From: Eragrostis nindensis
Lineage: Eukaryota > Streptophyta > Magnoliopsida > Poales > Poaceae
Direction: 5' to 3'
DNA length: 64,000 bases
NCBI GenBank assembly: GCA_012490785.1
Contig: JAAXCT010000634.1
Span: 1 to 64,000 of the forward strand
Part shown: positions 43,964 to 54,401 of the stretch, piece after piece
Layout: the number at the start of each line of letters is the position of its first letter
How positions within the stretch are numbered: the first letter of the stretch is position 1
Position numbers and translations under genes: made by a program
Notes under the pieces: generated by a model
What the model was told of the DNA's origin: nothing
Seen by the model: only the letters and a program-made list of their open reading frames with translations
Database searches by the model: none

Positions 43964-46063
43964 TGAAGCGTTACCGTTTTTCACAGAATCGAGTTAGAAG
44001 TGTCATTGAATGAACACATATAGTACATCAATGACAACACGTAAGTAGCACAGTGAAAGTCTTTAAGTTACTATGATAAGTCTGGAATGATTTTCAGCAC
44101 ATAAGTAACACAGTGAAAGTCTTCAAAAACAATAACTAGCTCACCGACGTAAGGGCTACTCATCGAAGCTCTATGATATGGACCTGGAGAAGATCACTGC
44201 TCAAGCTCTTAGAGGATGCACTAACCCTCTGGCGGCTATCCCTTCCACCCATGGAAGCCCTATGATATTAAGTGAACTAATCTTTATTATATAAAGTAGT
44301 GGTGCTCCACTGTGAGTGGTTAACTTCATTTAGCTTACTTTCGTCTCAAGTATTTCTTCATTAACTAAGATTTACCTGATTTCAAAATTCAGTTAGCATC
44401 CAGTGACATTTTTATTGGATTAAGGATCACTTAAGTTACATAATTTTTAAATGATTTATTGACCTCTGGATAATTTTTAACAACTTAACTAGTGCATAAG
44501 AGAGGATAAATCACTATAACATAATTAAATAATTTAATTATTATTTGTAGGTGTGATAACAGTGGCTTAACAAGCATGCACGAATTCAACATTTAAGGAT
44601 ATAAAATACAATTATATATTAACTAAACTTGTATTAATAGAGACAAAACTTTAGAGAAAACAGGTAAAAGATCAACATCGTTTTATCAATTTATTTGGGT
44701 AGATCAGTTTCTAAAGTCTCAAAAAAATTGAAATTGTATTTTTTTTTGTTAATTGAATGAATTCCAGAAATTAGGATTATGAGAAGCCAATCAGGCCTGG
44801 GCCACATGAGGGGCCACAGAGTCATGACCGCACAAGGTCCAGGTGTGCCATACCGGGTTTGGCCAGAGCTCAACATGACACCGGCTTGCCGGAGCACGGT
44901 GGCATCTTCGCTGGACTAGGGTTCGGTGGCCGTTGACCAAACGGAAGGCATGAGAGGGGAGAGCACGGAATGACAAGCTCACCTTCGGGTACGAAAGCAC
45001 ACGGGGAAGTTTGGAGTACAGTTGGCGGTGACAAACATTCAGCGACGGTTGGAGCTCGAAGGCATGCATGGTCGGGTGGGTTTCTTCACCTGGGAGCTTT
45101 TGTAACATCATAAAATTTGCTTACCGCCCAACCCCAATGTGGGGTGGGCACGCGCATTGCACCACTCTTACGCTTTCGTTCTCGCTTCGTGTACAATAGT
45201 TAACCCGAATGTGCTATGCTTGAAATGAACAAGGGTTATATGATGACCCACACCCACCTAAACAGGCCATGTGGTGTTGTTCCCACAAACACTTCACTTC
45301 TGCCTCTTGGGCCGAAACCACAACTACTATAGGCTACAAACTTAAGGGGTTACAGTCACCCCCACTTAAGGGATTGACGCCCCGGCAGTACACCTATACG
45401 GCAAGCAGATACCCAAGATCTTCTCTCGGTGCATGACCAAGATCTTCCCAAGATCATAGGCGACCACGTGGCGCTATGCCGTGACCGATGCCTAATGGGG
45501 ATGAAGCAGTGGGGCCGAAGAGGATGATAGGTGCGCCCGGTGGCTCTTCGCATTTTCAAGAATTGAATCCAGCCGTTCTGTACGAAATAAATAGAGTGCT
45601 TCCTTACCTCTAAAACTAGAAGACAAAGTGCTACAACTTTTCTTTTGGGTCCAAGTGGATTTCAGATAAAAATTTTGAATTAAAAAACCCATAACAGAGG
45701 GATTTAAATGAAAGTCGTTTGAATTTTTGAGGGCATTTCCTGAATTCATTAAATCTATTTAAATTTTCCAAAATTCTCTCTTCAGATTTAGTTTTTAATC
45801 AAATTTTGTTCAGTTCAAGTTTTCATTGGAAATTTTGAATTGCGTCATATGTGATGGTTTGTTAATTATTCAAAATTTGAAGTTTTGCTTCAATCAAATC
45901 TGATTTAAACTTGGATGTTGTTTGGGTTTGATTTGCAGGCTCTGAGGGCCTTAGCGGAGAGCATGAATCTTTTCCGCCAGTTCCCACATTTTTGTTGGGC
46001 CTTTTGACCTGAATGGTCATACTGACCCAGCACACTTGCCAACGCGGGTTGTGGTCGTAACAC
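43964..46063 (-). mobile_element. Diverged, shortened relative of the 4-kb LTR family
   Basis: Begins TGAAGCGTTACCGTTTTTCAC and AGAATCGAG, like TGTAGCGTTTCC...CACAGGATCGAG of the solo LTRs, and goes on with a collinear AACACATATAGTACATCA segment. The right part (45600-45900) shares TCTTTTGGGTCCAAGT...TTTGAATTAAAA with the family. The right end is near AACACA at 46063. There is no clear TSD and the length is only 2.1 kb, so it is older or from another subfamily. Confidence 0.6.
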
Positions 46064-47040
46064 AAATCATATAATATGACAACGTCGACCCGGATGAATT
46101 ATACACTCTATAGATGTTCTACATCTTTTCCCACACTCTACAAAAGGTTATACACAACGCTTAAGCCATCTTCCTCGAGTAGTCTCACAAGCCCATCACG
46201 AAAGCAACCAAGGGGCTTAACTTGGATCTTCTGTAAAATAACGATACCTTAATATATATATGATTAATATAAAGATTAGGGGCCTTTGTCTAAAAGTGCA
46301 GAGCCTTTTTGTTTGGGGGGGAATTATGTTTGTATTGGAAAAGGAGTGGAATAAGTGCATGGGGCATATGGACCGAAGACAAAGCTTTGGCCCATATGAC
46401 CACGTGTACCAGATCAATCTGTACAATTGGATCTCACAAGAACAGCTCGGATTTAAAATAAACAAAGGGGTATCTTCCTTCTAATCTAAGTCGTTGACTT
46501 AGGATCGGACGGTTGGGGTTCTGGCATGTGGCGGCGACCGGAAATGATGTGGGCCGCACAGCCATGGCCGTGGCTTGGGGTGGCAGAGCACGCAGCTGTC
46601 GGGTCTTCATGCGCAGCTGTCGGGTCACGGAGCGCGCTGATGTTGCGAAGAAGGAAGCGCTCGCCATTCTTCACGCGTCTCTTACAGGCGATGAGCGCGA
46701 GCCACCGTGAAACAAGAAATCGATCAGCGATCTTCATGCCAAGCCGTCACTGAGTAGGAGCCTGACCAGGGACTTCCCACCCTACTGGTGACCATTTGGT
46801 ATACATGTAACGATGGAAATATACACAGAAATCTTACTAATAAGGATGGGTAATGAAAGTCTGCTGGATGGTTCAGACATGAAAATCATTCTTCTTGAAT
46901 GAATGTTAACCTTGTTGTGACAAAATCACAAGAAAAAAGAAAAAAAAAAGCCCACACTGCAAACAAGAGTCAAAGATATATTGATCTTCGACCGAGGCTT
47001 CAGAAAAGCAACACTGTCATATGCTTTACATGTATAAATA
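46064..47040. other. Intergenic; no gene recognised
   Basis: 46490-46750 is GC-rich with an 83-codon minus frame of no recognisable family. The rest is AT-rich and includes the 3' flank of gene D. Confidence 0.35.
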
Positions 47041-47043
47041 CAA

Positions 47044-48474
47044 TCAGTGTATCCTCTTAATATGTTGTGCCTTCTCAATCATACAACTGATGATGTACGA
47101 TTTATACGGTCGCACCTGTGACTTCCATGCAAGAACCTTGAATGCACCTTCACATTTCACATTTCCAGAGACAATATCAAGCATTGTTATTGATGGAACA
47201 TTCTCTCCGTCACGATATGCAAGATACTCAGCACAAACCATATACTGATCGTTGTTAATCAAATAACATGCAGGTTTCTTCTTCTGCATTAGCTCATATG
47301 GATGTTCACCAAACACAGAGACATTTCTTTGTATATTTGCCTTGAAGATTGCATGGTACATGGACCAATAATGATCACTAAGATTCTCCCTTAGAATGCC
47401 TGAGATTATGTTTGCAGCTAGAAATGATCCATTCATCTCTCTAGCCATTTCCATAGCAACCGACTGTAGTTTTGGGTGATCGCTGGGATCCGCACTCCCA
47501 AATATAAGAATCTTGAAGAAATACCAGTATGCTTCTAACGGCAAAAAATTTAATCGAAGAGCTTGTGTGGTTCCAAACTCTCTAACTTCATCAGAATTAC
47601 ATGTTACTACAATTTTGCTACCTCTTACAAGGTGCCCAACTAAAGATAAATTCCAGTTTTCCCATGCATCCTTGTTAACATTTTCCGAGAATTCAATGAC
47701 AGCCAACGTTCTCTCATTTTCAACCAAAGATTTGTTTTGATGGACGAACATACATCCATCATTCACCCCGTTCAGAGTGTTGTCACTAATATGATCTCCA
47801 TTTACTATTACAATTCGGGAAAAGTGGTTGCGAACCCTTGTGTCATTGCAGATATGTGCAACAAGGGTGCTCTTTCCAACATATCCTGGACCAGTAATTG
47901 GTAGGATGCCCACACCTCTGTTGCTTTGATGATCTTTCTGCATCAAGAAATCCATGATCCTATCCATTTCCATTTGACGACCAAACATGCACGTGCCGAT
48001 AATAAGATGCATGCTGTATGGTTGGCGGTAAATGGGGGGATGATTCCCCAAAAATTGAACAAGCTCGTTTGTATCAGCGATGATTTCACTCAAATTGCAA
48101 ATAAGCTGCTCCACTTCATTCTTTCTATGTGTATCATCGGTTAGGACAGAGATACGCTTCTTAGGATGAATTAATTTGGATAGGGAAGAAGAGTGACTCA
48201 CATCATGGCCGTTGCCGTCATTGCTTTGCTTCTTCAACCTATCCAAGGTGAAGTAACCTCTATACATTTCTTTTCTCAATATGTTCAATTGATATGCCAT
48301 TGCTCGGTTTGTGATGAGCCGCCCCTCTGCTTCCTCAACGATAGTATGAGCCCGATGTAGTAGCCGTTGCAGATCATTTAACCTCTTGTTATCCAACTTA
48401 GAATATTTGTCAATTAAAAATGAGATAGAACGATTGACAATTTCGCCGATAAATGCAGTGAAGATTACCTCCAT
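47044..48474 (-). CDS. D: intact truncated NB-ARC (resistance-gene-like) protein, 476 aa
   Basis: The open frame could start at 48489 (MLALPMEVIF), but the second ATG at 48474 gives MEVIFTAFIGEIVNRS, matching A and E, and is preferred. An Rx-N-like helix (LNDLQRLLHRAHTIVEEAEG) leads to LNILRKEMYRGYFTLD. After the HDVSHSSSLSK linker come FGRQMEMDRIMDFL, the P-loop GPGYVGKST (residues 195-203 from the preferred start), kinase-2-like LAVIEFSENVNKDAW, RNBS-B-like GSKIVVTCNSDEV and FLPLEAYWYFFKILIFGSADP. GLPL is replaced by EMNGSFLAAN. The tail has NVKCEGAFKVLAWKSQVRPY. There are no LRRs, signal peptide or membrane span. The P-loop GxxxxGKS/T suggests nucleotide binding, while the kinase-2 acidic pair is altered (EFSEN), so ATPase activity is doubtful. 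The most divergent of the complete copies, with no close partner in the window. Confidence 0.8.
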   Translation of the reverse strand: MEVIFTAFIGEIVNRSISFLIDKYSKLDNKRLNDLQRLLHRAHTIVEEAEGRLITNRAMAYQLNILRKEMYRGYFTLDRLKKQSNDGNGHDVSHSSSLSKLIHPKKRISVLTDDTHRKNEVEQLICNLSEIIADTNELVQFLGNHPPIYRQPYSMHLIIGTCMFGRQMEMDRIMDFLMQKDHQSNRGVGILPITGPGYVGKSTLVAHICNDTRVRNHFSRIVIVNGDHISDNTLNGVNDGCMFVHQNKSLVENERTLAVIEFSENVNKDAWENWNLSLVGHLVRGSKIVVTCNSDEVREFGTTQALRLNFLPLEAYWYFFKILIFGSADPSDHPKLQSVAMEMAREMNGSFLAANIISGILRENLSDHYWSMYHAIFKANIQRNVSVFGEHPYELMQKKKPACYLINNDQYMVCAEYLAYRDGENVPSITMLDIVSGNVKCEGAFKVLAWKSQVRPYKSYIISCMIEKAQHIKRIH

Positions 48475-48563
48475 TGGTAAGGCTAACATACCGAACAGGA
48501 TGGTCTCAGTGATAGTCCATATGGTAGTAACACCAGTTGGACGCTAGCAGGGTGGATCCTAGG

Positions 48564-48570
48564 ATTTATA
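48564..48570 (-). promoter_or_regulatory. Candidate TATA box of gene D
   Basis: TATAAAT on the minus strand, 90 bases upstream of the preferred ATG at 48474. No experimental support. Confidence 0.35.
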
Positions 48571-48574
48571 GTGA

Positions 48575-49380
48575 CTTAAGAGGCTGTTATCATTATACTA
48601 CTGGAAGAAAGTTTCCTATGCTCCAGTCCATCTTCCTAGAAATCAACACCAATATTTGGGAACCATTCAAAGGAACAAGACATGCAGCCGTAAGTTCTCG
48701 GTGTTACTTATGATGCAAAATATGTAACAACATACACAACGCACCTAGAATTTTATGTTGATGGTGTCGGGGAGTTGTAGTTATCACGCAGATGCAGAGA
48801 CATCTTCCGGTGTTTCCAATGCTGCAATGTTCTTTTTGACATACTTATGTGGTACGCCTGATATCGATGCAGGATATGATAAGACAATAATAGCATCAGT
48901 CACAGGTTCTCATTGTGGACCCAGCATCAGAGGCTGAAGAATATCTGGCCGGTCTCCTTCCATCAATCCCATCGTGGAGCTAGCATTAGAACATAACTAA
49001 TTACTAGACTACTCTCTTTTGTGAAAAAGAAAGCAGAACACTGGACGAAAGAACATGAGAGCAGTGCAGATTTCTAAATTTCTCCGTCACGATTTTGTTG
49101 TCTTAAAAATTCGCCATAGCTTGAAGGCCCAATGCAGAACTGAGGTTTTGGGGTTGACGAGTCTGCTGGGAAGCCTAGTATGATACCCGACAATGGAGGC
49201 TCGCAGCTATTAATGGTATATACTCTAAAAAAAAAAGCTATTAATGGTATAGAAGTCTTTAGTATGAGTCGTTTTCCTATTCCATAGGACACTCTTCTAA
49301 CATATATATATCACCCATGGCCCATAGGACTACAGTTCAGTAGTACAAATGCTAACAGCAGCAAGGCTCTGAAGGTTTGG
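48575..49380. other. Upstream flank of gene D; no gene seen
   Basis: Short fragments resemble other upstream blocks (AGAATTT...GATGG near 48750, like 7200 and 18670). No coding region is supported. A repeated AGCTATTAATGGTATA near 49206 and 49237 encloses an A run. Confidence 0.4.
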
Positions 49381-50428
49381 AAGAGAATTTTTCATTGTAA
49401 TAATCAAAATTTTAAATTAATTTTTATTAATAACATGGTGTTTCTAAATTTTGCAAAAATAGTCTCCCTGTCGCCCCACTACCCGGCGATTAGAGGATAT
49501 CGCCTGCACAATGGGATTCAACACCTGTGCCATCCTGGAGAAGCACAACGTCATCCGGGGCGGCTGACTTGTACAGGCAATATCCTCTAATCGCCCGATG
49601 GAGGGGCGACAGGAAGACTATTTTTGCAAATTTTAGAAATGCCCGGTTAATAATGAAAACTAGCAAGATGGCCCGCGCGATTCACGCGGCTAGATTCATT
49701 ATAGTATTACGTTATTTTGAACATTGTGTTTTTTATTCTTTATTTTTTAGAATATGTCATCGCTGTAAGAATTAGCTTTTTGGTAAGGATAAATGGACCT
49801 GCAGCATCTATGGCGTTGCTGCCTTATTGTGCCTCCTCATTGCTTCAATATTTTTACATCATTATCAATATTTTCGTTTCCACCTTACACAAAACTAAAC
49901 AACACGCCTTGGTTAGTCAGAACAGCCAATATTTTTGGGGGAATTACCTATAGGATGAACATATTATATATACCTTCATAAGCTTGATTGACTGATACGC
50001 CGAATGACTAAGAGAAGTAGACCAAGCCTTCTTCTTGTACCTTGATTAGAGCCCAAGCATGTGAAGTCCTCTCACGTCCGGTATCTAGATAAGTCACCAT
50101 GCATGGCATCCATGCCCAACAGCTCCTGGCGTCAGTAATCTCGTACATCTCTGCAAGTTATCGCTTCAATCTTTGCTCCTGAGTTTGTTGATGCTCCTTC
50201 CCTTCACTGGTTCTTGAGGAGCACCTTTGATGGGCGTGCTATGTTGTATTCGTTCCCCTTTGTCCTTATGTGGCGTTATCCAAAGTGCACGGTGCACTTG
50301 GTTATAGCTCCTCCCTTCATACTTTGACGTTCGTCTTTTACCAAGAACGAATCCGGCCAGACATTTGATCCAAGCATTTGCTTGCTTAATTAGGCAAGGT
50401 GCATGCACATCACTACCTATCTGCCTCC

Positions 50429-50567
50429 AGAAGACTAACATCATGCCGTGCATCAATAATTGTTTCACAGTGGAATGTCAATTAGTTGCCTCGTCCACGA
50501 GCCTTAGAAGACTAACATCAGGGCATCCATCAATAATTGTTTAGCAATGGAATGTCGATTAGTTGCC
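50429..50567. repeat. 77-bp period tandem duplication
   Basis: AGAAGACTAACATCA...CATCAATAATTGTTT...TGGAATGTC.ATTAGTTGCC occurs at 50429-50498 and again at 50506-50567 with small differences. It lies inside the Helitron. Confidence 0.8.
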
Positions 50568-50569
50568 TG

Positions 50570-50724
50570 CATCCGTTGTTACGTATGTGAGGTCATTTTT
50601 TTCTTTTGGCTTTTTGTAATCTCTTTCTTTTTGATCCTTTGTAAACTCTTTATTGTAAACTTTCTTATTATATTTAATATATAACCAGTAGGGGCTTGCC
50701 CCTCCTGTTCTCTCTCAAAAAAAA
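50570..50724 (+). mobile_element. LINE 3' end, truncated
   Basis: The stretch reads TTGTAAACTCTTTATTGTAA, ATATTTAATATATAACCAGT, AGGGGCTTGCCCCTCCTG, then TTCTCTCTC and an A run at 50717-50724. This is a typical grass LINE 3' terminus. The 5' limit is not defined. Confidence 0.5.
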
Positions 50725-51228
50725 GATCTTGGTCAGCCGCCATGGTTGTTAGTGGTGTCTGCATGCGAATCTTGCTCTTGTCCCCACATCCATGCACAAA
50801 ATTGATACTATTTGGCGGAGGTTGGCTGCGCGCTGTGGTGTTGCCATGTAGACTGTCGATCTACCGTTTGGCCTAGTTGATGGATGACTCGGGCTACCAC
50901 ATTTTGGCGATGTCGTTGGGCGGCTCGGGTGCACACTGCGGTGGTGTCATATGAACTGCCAATCGACAGTGGCTGGGGCAAGGAAATCGAGCATGTTGGC
51001 CTCGTCAACGACTGGCGCATGTCGATCGCTCTACCGGCTGCACAATTTCCCCAATCCTTGGCGGCCGGGGCACCTCATGCTGCAGGTTGCTGGCGCTGCT
51101 CTAGTCATCGAGCATATTGATCGGGGAGTTGCTGTTCACGGTTGGCGTGATGGGCTGAGCTTGATGGTGCCCTCAGGCGGCCTACCTGAGCCACCGCTCC
51201 CGTCGCCATGCTCCGGCAAGCACACACA

Positions 51229-51921
51229 CACTACGTCACGTCAGGCCTTTTGTAACACATATATGTGTTACTAAAGTTAGAGAAAAGTGTTACAAAGACG
51301 TATAGTAACACATATAATAAGTGATACATATGCTGGTGTTACTAGAGCATGTTCTAGTGTAACACATATATGTGTTACTGTTTGTGAAAAAATATGTTAC
51401 AATAATAATGTAGGAACACATGTAAGTGTGTTACTATATCAAAAAGATGAGTTACTAGTAACACAAAAAAATATTGCAAATAATTAGTGGCTGCTAGGAT
51501 TTGATCCTAGGACTTTATCCATCACTAGTTGTTAAGTTTCCAATACACTACTCATGCACATGTGATTAGAAGTTATCCTTAGTTGCTTTTAACTGCAAAA
51601 TTATTTGAATATATGTTACTATAGCCTAAGAAAAGTGTTACTACGGTTTGTAGTAACACATAACAGTAATATTTGTTTGTGTTACTATGAATTCAAGGCT
51701 TGCTATGCTTAGAACATATTGCTTTCCATGTAACACTATAGTTGTAACACTATTTTTGTGTTACTAGAATAATTATCTGTAGCACATTTTTTATAAAACA
51801 AGAATTGGTGTTACAAGAACACTCAGTAACATAAATGATTGTGTTACTATGAAATATTTTTGTAATACATTCTTACTTCTATTACAGGTATGTGTTACAA
51901 AAGCCATGTTTTGTTGTAGTG
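51229..51921. mobile_element. Mini-CACTA, 693 bp, TSD ACA
   Basis: Left end CACTACGTCACGTCAGG, right end read inward CACTACAACAAAACATGG; both run into CTTTTGTAACACATA. ACA lies directly outside both ends (51226-51228 and 51922-51924). The interior has more than ten GTAACACA / TGTGTTAC units in both orientations, typical subterminal binding sites. No transposase. Nested in the Helitron. Confidence 0.9.
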
Positions 51922-52759
51922 ACATTGGCCGGCAGCGCCCGATGGAACCTTAGAGATGCAGATGATTACCGCTGGTCTAGTCGACGGAATATATTTTTTC
52001 CAAGCAGCTTTGTTTACGAAGAAACATGACGTAGATACGTATCAAGCTGCAGTGCATCTCCGTATTCGATCGGTTCTTTCCACCTCGTTCGTATTGCTTC
52101 CGATCTTTCTTTCAATACCCTCTATTTCCCACGTTAAGCATGAGATGGCGGTGGTTTGGTGGTTTCTATGAACTTTGTTTTCCCCATGTTAGGACTCCCT
52201 TTTGCCCCTTTTATTTTATTTTCCCCTTATTGGAAGCAGTCTTTTCTTCCTTTTTTATTTTTCCAGTCAGGGCTCTCTTTGTCCAAACTATAATGTATCT
52301 ATTTCAAATCATGGTATTTATTTCCTGTTTGCTACATGGACTCTTACTTAATCTAGACTGTTAGATGTTCATAAAATCCAACGGCTTATAGCTTTTCTTT
52401 TTTCTGATTAACGTGGTAATTTTGTGGCTTTTAGAGCGAATGTGGTGGCTATTTTGGACCTTCAAATACTAAGATAATAGATTGATTAAAAATTTTGATT
52501 ATTATTAAAAAATTCTCTTTGAGGGAGAGGTTCAACCAGAGCTGCATCGGAACACGGCTAAACTGACCGAACATACCAGATGAATATATAATTCATCATG
52601 AGACTCTTGCTATCTTTCAGCTATATAGGACCTATCTATATCTCCAAAATGTCGATCCTTCTTTGAGCTCTTCAGAACAGAAATAGAGAAAGTATACACA
52701 ACGTTATGTATGTTACATCTACAAAAAATTACTCGAGGCCGTGGAGGTGGTGCCGGCGG

Positions 52760-53940
52760 ATAGAGAAAACATAACCGTGAAAATTGTCGGAAAACAACTG
52801 GAATTGAGTCTGGCATGCATGATTGCACACTCGCTCATAGGAATTATATCTGCATAGAAAACAAGATTCCTCGATTGTCTTCGCTTTGGTTTCAGAAAAG
52901 AATCCATGCCACATATAATGATCATCATTGGCCTTTCTGCAATCGTTCTGTAACTTGTGTGTCAGAACATGCGCGCATGGCCAAAAGGTCAGATACGACT
53001 GCTACCACTATGCATATGTGTGTCATTTGCTCATTCAAATGAGCCTTTGACATATAGCAAGCGAACGTGTCCTATTGCATTCAAATAACTACTTAGTGCG
53101 GACGTGTTATGCGATGGCAATGCATCTAAAATTGAAAGCTACCACACCTGTGCCAGGGTCGTCAATGAAGATCCGCAATTCACTCCACGACCTCCTCCCC
53201 AGGGACCGTCTTTCCCGAAAGCAGACATCCGCGTAAACCATCCAATATGATGTTGAAGTGTGGATGGTGAGGAAACATAAGGCTGAGTTACTTACGATAC
53301 ATGCAACATTTATGCTCATAGAATGCTCACGAGCTATAAAATTATGGTCGTGCAAGTCCGATCCGCCACAAATAAGGAAGACAATAAATTATCATAGGTA
53401 AACTAGAACACTTAATTCGGTGTCCAGATCGAAGGTATCCATTCATGTATAGTCCTAAATGTATTTCACATAACTTTCCGCTAGTGCAGTAATACTGTCA
53501 ACTAGTCTGCTTAGAATTCTTCTCAATCATGCTAGAACGAAACCAAGAACCTGAACGAACCTACACTTTTTACACTTGGCACAACATCGTTATTATTATT
53601 GTTAGAACGAAACGGTACCCGCCAGAAAGACATCCACCGTACTAAACGCAAACCACAAGGTTAAATTTTTTTTTCCTCGCAAAAAAAGAAACGTTCTTTT
53701 TTTTTTGCGAATTTGAAGGTTACATTCTTAGAGGTGTCTCTTTCTTACATGACTGAGATTTTGCTAATGTCTCAGGCATTTTTTTTAGTCATTGGATTTT
53801 GATCCAACCACCCAAAAAATTTTAGTCACTTGTCCAAAAAAAAATGTTCTTTGAAAAACAAAATTGTTTCACCTAAGAACTAATTGTTCCAGCAGTGCTG
53901 TTCCATGGAAGTTGCCTTGAAAGTTGCCACCCAAAACTGT
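52760..53940. repeat. Segmental duplication block with scrap G (partner 18945-24060)
   Basis: Collinear with the F block but lacking its hAT and LTR-type insertions, so it serves as the empty-site reference for both. 53540-53670 and 53890-53940 resemble the 3' coding part of F (GCCTTGAAAGTTGC, TACACTTTTTACACTTGGCA), with no intact frame. A small poly-T insertion (about 53659-53716) between AAGGTTA repeats splits this scrap (G). Confidence 0.6.
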
Positions 53941-54401
53941 CATGTTAACATCCTCTGCCTATAATCACGCAAAATTATCTAGGTCTCATGACAGAAAACT
54001 GAAAGGTTTTGGTCCGACAGGTTGCAGTGAACAGTAGAAACAGTTTTTTTTAAGCAAATAGTATAAACAGTTAGAGGGCACTAGGTGTGAGTTCAGTGTG
54101 AGTCTAATCGACTTTTTCCTAAGATAAAAAGCGTAGCTTTTTCCTAGGTCATGTGGTTGTCCATCAATATGTTAATGCTCAGAAAATGTGAAACCAAGCA
54201 TTGCAATGATGTAACAAACTAGAAAATAGAAGAAAAAGAACGAGAACGAAAGCACTAGGTACTCCTAGCAGCTTATCAACATTATCCATATTGTACTTTG
54301 TGTACAAGGGACTCTCAGTCTCAGCCCCATCTACCGGTGCATGCATGTTAGTTTAATTACATCATTTGAAATGGACATGCCAATGAAAAAGGTCAAATAT
54401 T

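Larger units (their letters stand above)
49660..52481 (-). mobile_element. Helitron, 2.8 kb, inserted in a hairpin MITE
   Basis: On the minus strand it starts TCTATTATCTTAGTATTTG (from 52481) and ends with a GC hairpin CCGCGTGAATCGCGCGG followed by GCCATCTTGCTAG (ending 49660). The flanking bases are A before TC and T after CTAG, as expected. The boundaries are checked independently: joining 49659 to 52482 restores the right arm of the hairpin MITE in register with its left arm. Cargo includes a LINE 3' end (about 50560-50724), a mini-CACTA (51229-51921) and unassigned GC-rich sequence. No Rep/helicase is seen, so it is non-autonomous. Confidence 0.8.
49382..52521. mobile_element. Long-TIR hairpin MITE (318 bp) split by a Helitron
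   Basis: The left arm (49382-49500) runs AGAGAATTTTT..., then AATAATCAAAATTTT, TTTCTAAATTTTGC and AAAAATAGTCTCCCTGTCGC. The right arm is its inverse: 49580-49659 (CGACAGGAAGACTATTTTTGC...) and, beyond the Helitron, 52482-52521 (AAAATTTTGATTATTATT...). Without the Helitron the two arms pair over about 118 bp, with an 80-bp loop containing AATGGGATTCAACACC. An RNA of this region would fold into a long hairpin. The TSD is not clear. Confidence 0.75.

Noticed and set aside
46434..46753. Overlapping frames of 77, 83 and 75 codons
   Set aside because: Short GC patch with frames on both strands and no family.
51240..51910. Satellite array of GTAACACA units
   Set aside because: The units occur in both orientations with irregular spacing between CACTA ends, so they are subterminal repeats of a CACTA element.
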